From an uncultured Actinomycetes bacterium (GTDB taxonomy: Bacteria; Actinomycetota; Thermoleophilia; Miltoncostaeales; Miltoncostaeaceae), in contig CAIPNN010000158.1 in the NCBI GenBank assembly GCA_903866425.1, positions 1 through 5,095 on the forward strand: a DNA stretch of 5,095 nucleotides, written 5' to 3'. Under the pieces are notes generated by a model. It was not told the DNA's origin. It saw only the letters and a list, made by a program, of their open reading frames with translations, and made no database searches. Position 1 is the stretch's first letter. Each line of letters starts with the position of its first letter. Shown one piece after another: positions 4,231-5,095 of the stretch. Position numbers and translations under genes: made by a program.

Positions 4231-5095
4231 CAAGGCCCGCGCCGCTGAGGCGCGTGCCGGAGCGGAGAAGCGCGGGTCGCGCCGGGTGCGCTACCTCAGC
4301 ATCGGCACCCTTGTGGTGCTCGCCGTGTTCGGGGCCCGTGCGGGCTGGATCGCCACCGTCCAGGCGGATGAGCTCGGTGCCATGGCGCGTGCGCAGCACG
4401 AGGTCATTCACGAGGTGCAGGCACCCCGTGGTGCCATCGTGTCGTCCGACGGCCGCGAGCTGGCGGTTGACAAGCACGTGACCGCGGTCACGGCCACGCC
4501 GTACCTCGTCACCGACAAGCGCGGCACGGCCGAGAAGATCGCCACTGCGGTGGAGTTGTCGCCCGACGAGGTGGAGCGTCGCCTGCAGGGTGACGGCGGG
4601 TACGCAATGCTCAATACGGGCGTCGACCAGCAGCGCGCTGCATACCTGCGCAAGCTCGAACTGCCGGGAATCACGCTGTCGGACGCCCAGAAGCGGCTAT
4701 ATCCGCTCGGCACCGTCGGCGCGCAGATGATCGGCATGACTGACGACTACGGCGAGGGGCTCACGGGCTACGAGAAGGCCCTGAACAAGGATCTCAAGGG
4801 CACCCCGGGCGAGCGCCATGAGGCGCGCGACCCCAAGGGCAACACGCTCAAGATCCTCAACGACACCGAGCCGGTCCCGGGCAAGACGGTGACCCTCACG
4901 ATCGACAGCGCCATCCAGCAGAAGGTGGAGACGGTGCTCGAGGGTGTGCGTCTGGCCAATAACGCCAAGGCGGCCTCGGCCATCGTCATGCGGCCGAAGG
5001 ACGGGGCCATTCTGGCCATGGCCACGGTGCCGGGCTACGACCCCAACAAGCCAGAGACCATCACGTCGGACACCGAGCGCATGCGGCCCATCACC
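4196..5095 (+). CDS. ftsI: FtsI/PBP3-type class B penicillin-binding protein, N-terminal 300 residues (partial)
   Basis: The frame stays open to the window end. The septal transpeptidase FtsI cross-links peptidoglycan at the division site with FtsW. Residues 1-32 are a strongly basic cytoplasmic tail and about 34-53 the membrane anchor, ending in the usual ARxxWI...Q pattern (R48, Q56). The PBP dimer domain follows: PRGAIVSSDGRELA (77-90), YPLGTVGAQMIG (169-180), GLTGYEKALNKDLKGTPG (188-205). The transpeptidase domain begins near VTLTIDSAIQQKVE (232-245) and IVMRPKDGAILAMATVPGYDPN (263-284). The catalytic SxxK, SxN and KTG motifs lie beyond the window, so catalytic competence cannot be judged. 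The family's RGxIxDRNGxxLA here reads SS in place of DR (S83, S84). GTG 4196 is chosen on its Shine-Dalgarno; ATG 4190 would add two residues. Other class B PBPs share these domains, but the dcw position after ftsL favours FtsI. Confidence 0.9.
   Translation, partial: MSRLDKRRGRANKARAAEARAGAEKRGSRRVRYLSIGTLVVLAVFGARAGWIATVQADELGAMARAQHEVIHEVQAPRGAIVSSDGRELAVDKHVTAVTATPYLVTDKRGTAEKIATAVELSPDEVERRLQGDGGYAMLNTGVDQQRAAYLRKLELPGITLSDAQKRLYPLGTVGAQMIGMTDDYGEGLTGYEKALNKDLKGTPGERHEARDPKGNTLKILNDTEPVPGKTVTLTIDSAIQQKVETVLEGVRLANNAKAASAIVMRPKDGAILAMATVPGYDPNKPETITSDTERMRPIT

Noticed and set aside
3337..4233. Long minus-strand open frame (298 codons) opposite rsmH and ftsL
   Set aside because: It lies antisense to two genes with strong family motifs, and its product is Arg/Pro/Ser-rich and motif-free, as expected of a shadow frame.

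Overview
The window looks like chromosomal DNA of a high-GC Gram-positive-type bacterium, most likely an actinobacterium. The reasons are the strong G/C bias at third codon positions, an mraZ-rsmH-ftsL-ftsI division cluster, LexA-box-like sites of the Gram-positive type (GAAC-N4-GTTC), and first genes that appear to be transcribed without a leader. I cannot name a genus from sequence alone. No rRNA, tRNA, CRISPR array, insertion sequence or other mobile element was seen.

Layout. Positions 1-99 may hold the last 32 codons of a plus-strand gene. Three minus-strand genes follow: a calcineurin-like metallophosphoesterase (106-789), a secreted pentapeptide-repeat protein (856-1638), and a 147-residue, arginine-rich protein with two predicted membrane helices (1726-2169). 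Hairpins after the second and third suggest separate transcription units. A 185-bp divergent control region (2170-2354) separates these from the plus-strand cluster: mraZ (2355-2822), rsmH (2819-3802), an ftsL-like gene (3799-4230) and the first 300 codons of an ftsI/class B penicillin-binding protein gene (4196 to the window end). The last four overlap by 4, 4 and about 35 bases and form one operon for septal wall synthesis, with MraZ as its likely autorepressor.

Regulation is the most interesting part. The gene for the small membrane protein carries two LexA-box-like palindromes over its apparent -10 and -35 regions, which suggests that a DNA-damage-controlled membrane protein is encoded back to back with the division operon. 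Known SOS division inhibitors (SulA, YneA, DivS, ChiZ, SidA) are sequence-unrelated to one another and several are small membrane proteins, so this gene is a reasonable candidate for an undescribed one; that is inference. On the mraZ side there is a run of TGGG repeats about 10-12 bp apart, running through a good -35/-10 pair, as expected for MraZ autoregulation.

The four first-in-unit genes (106-789, 856-1638, 1726-2169, mraZ) each have a TAnnnT hexamer 7 or 8 bases before the ATG and no clear Shine-Dalgarno, while rsmH, ftsL and ftsI each have one. This supports the chosen starts and points to leaderless mRNAs for the first genes.
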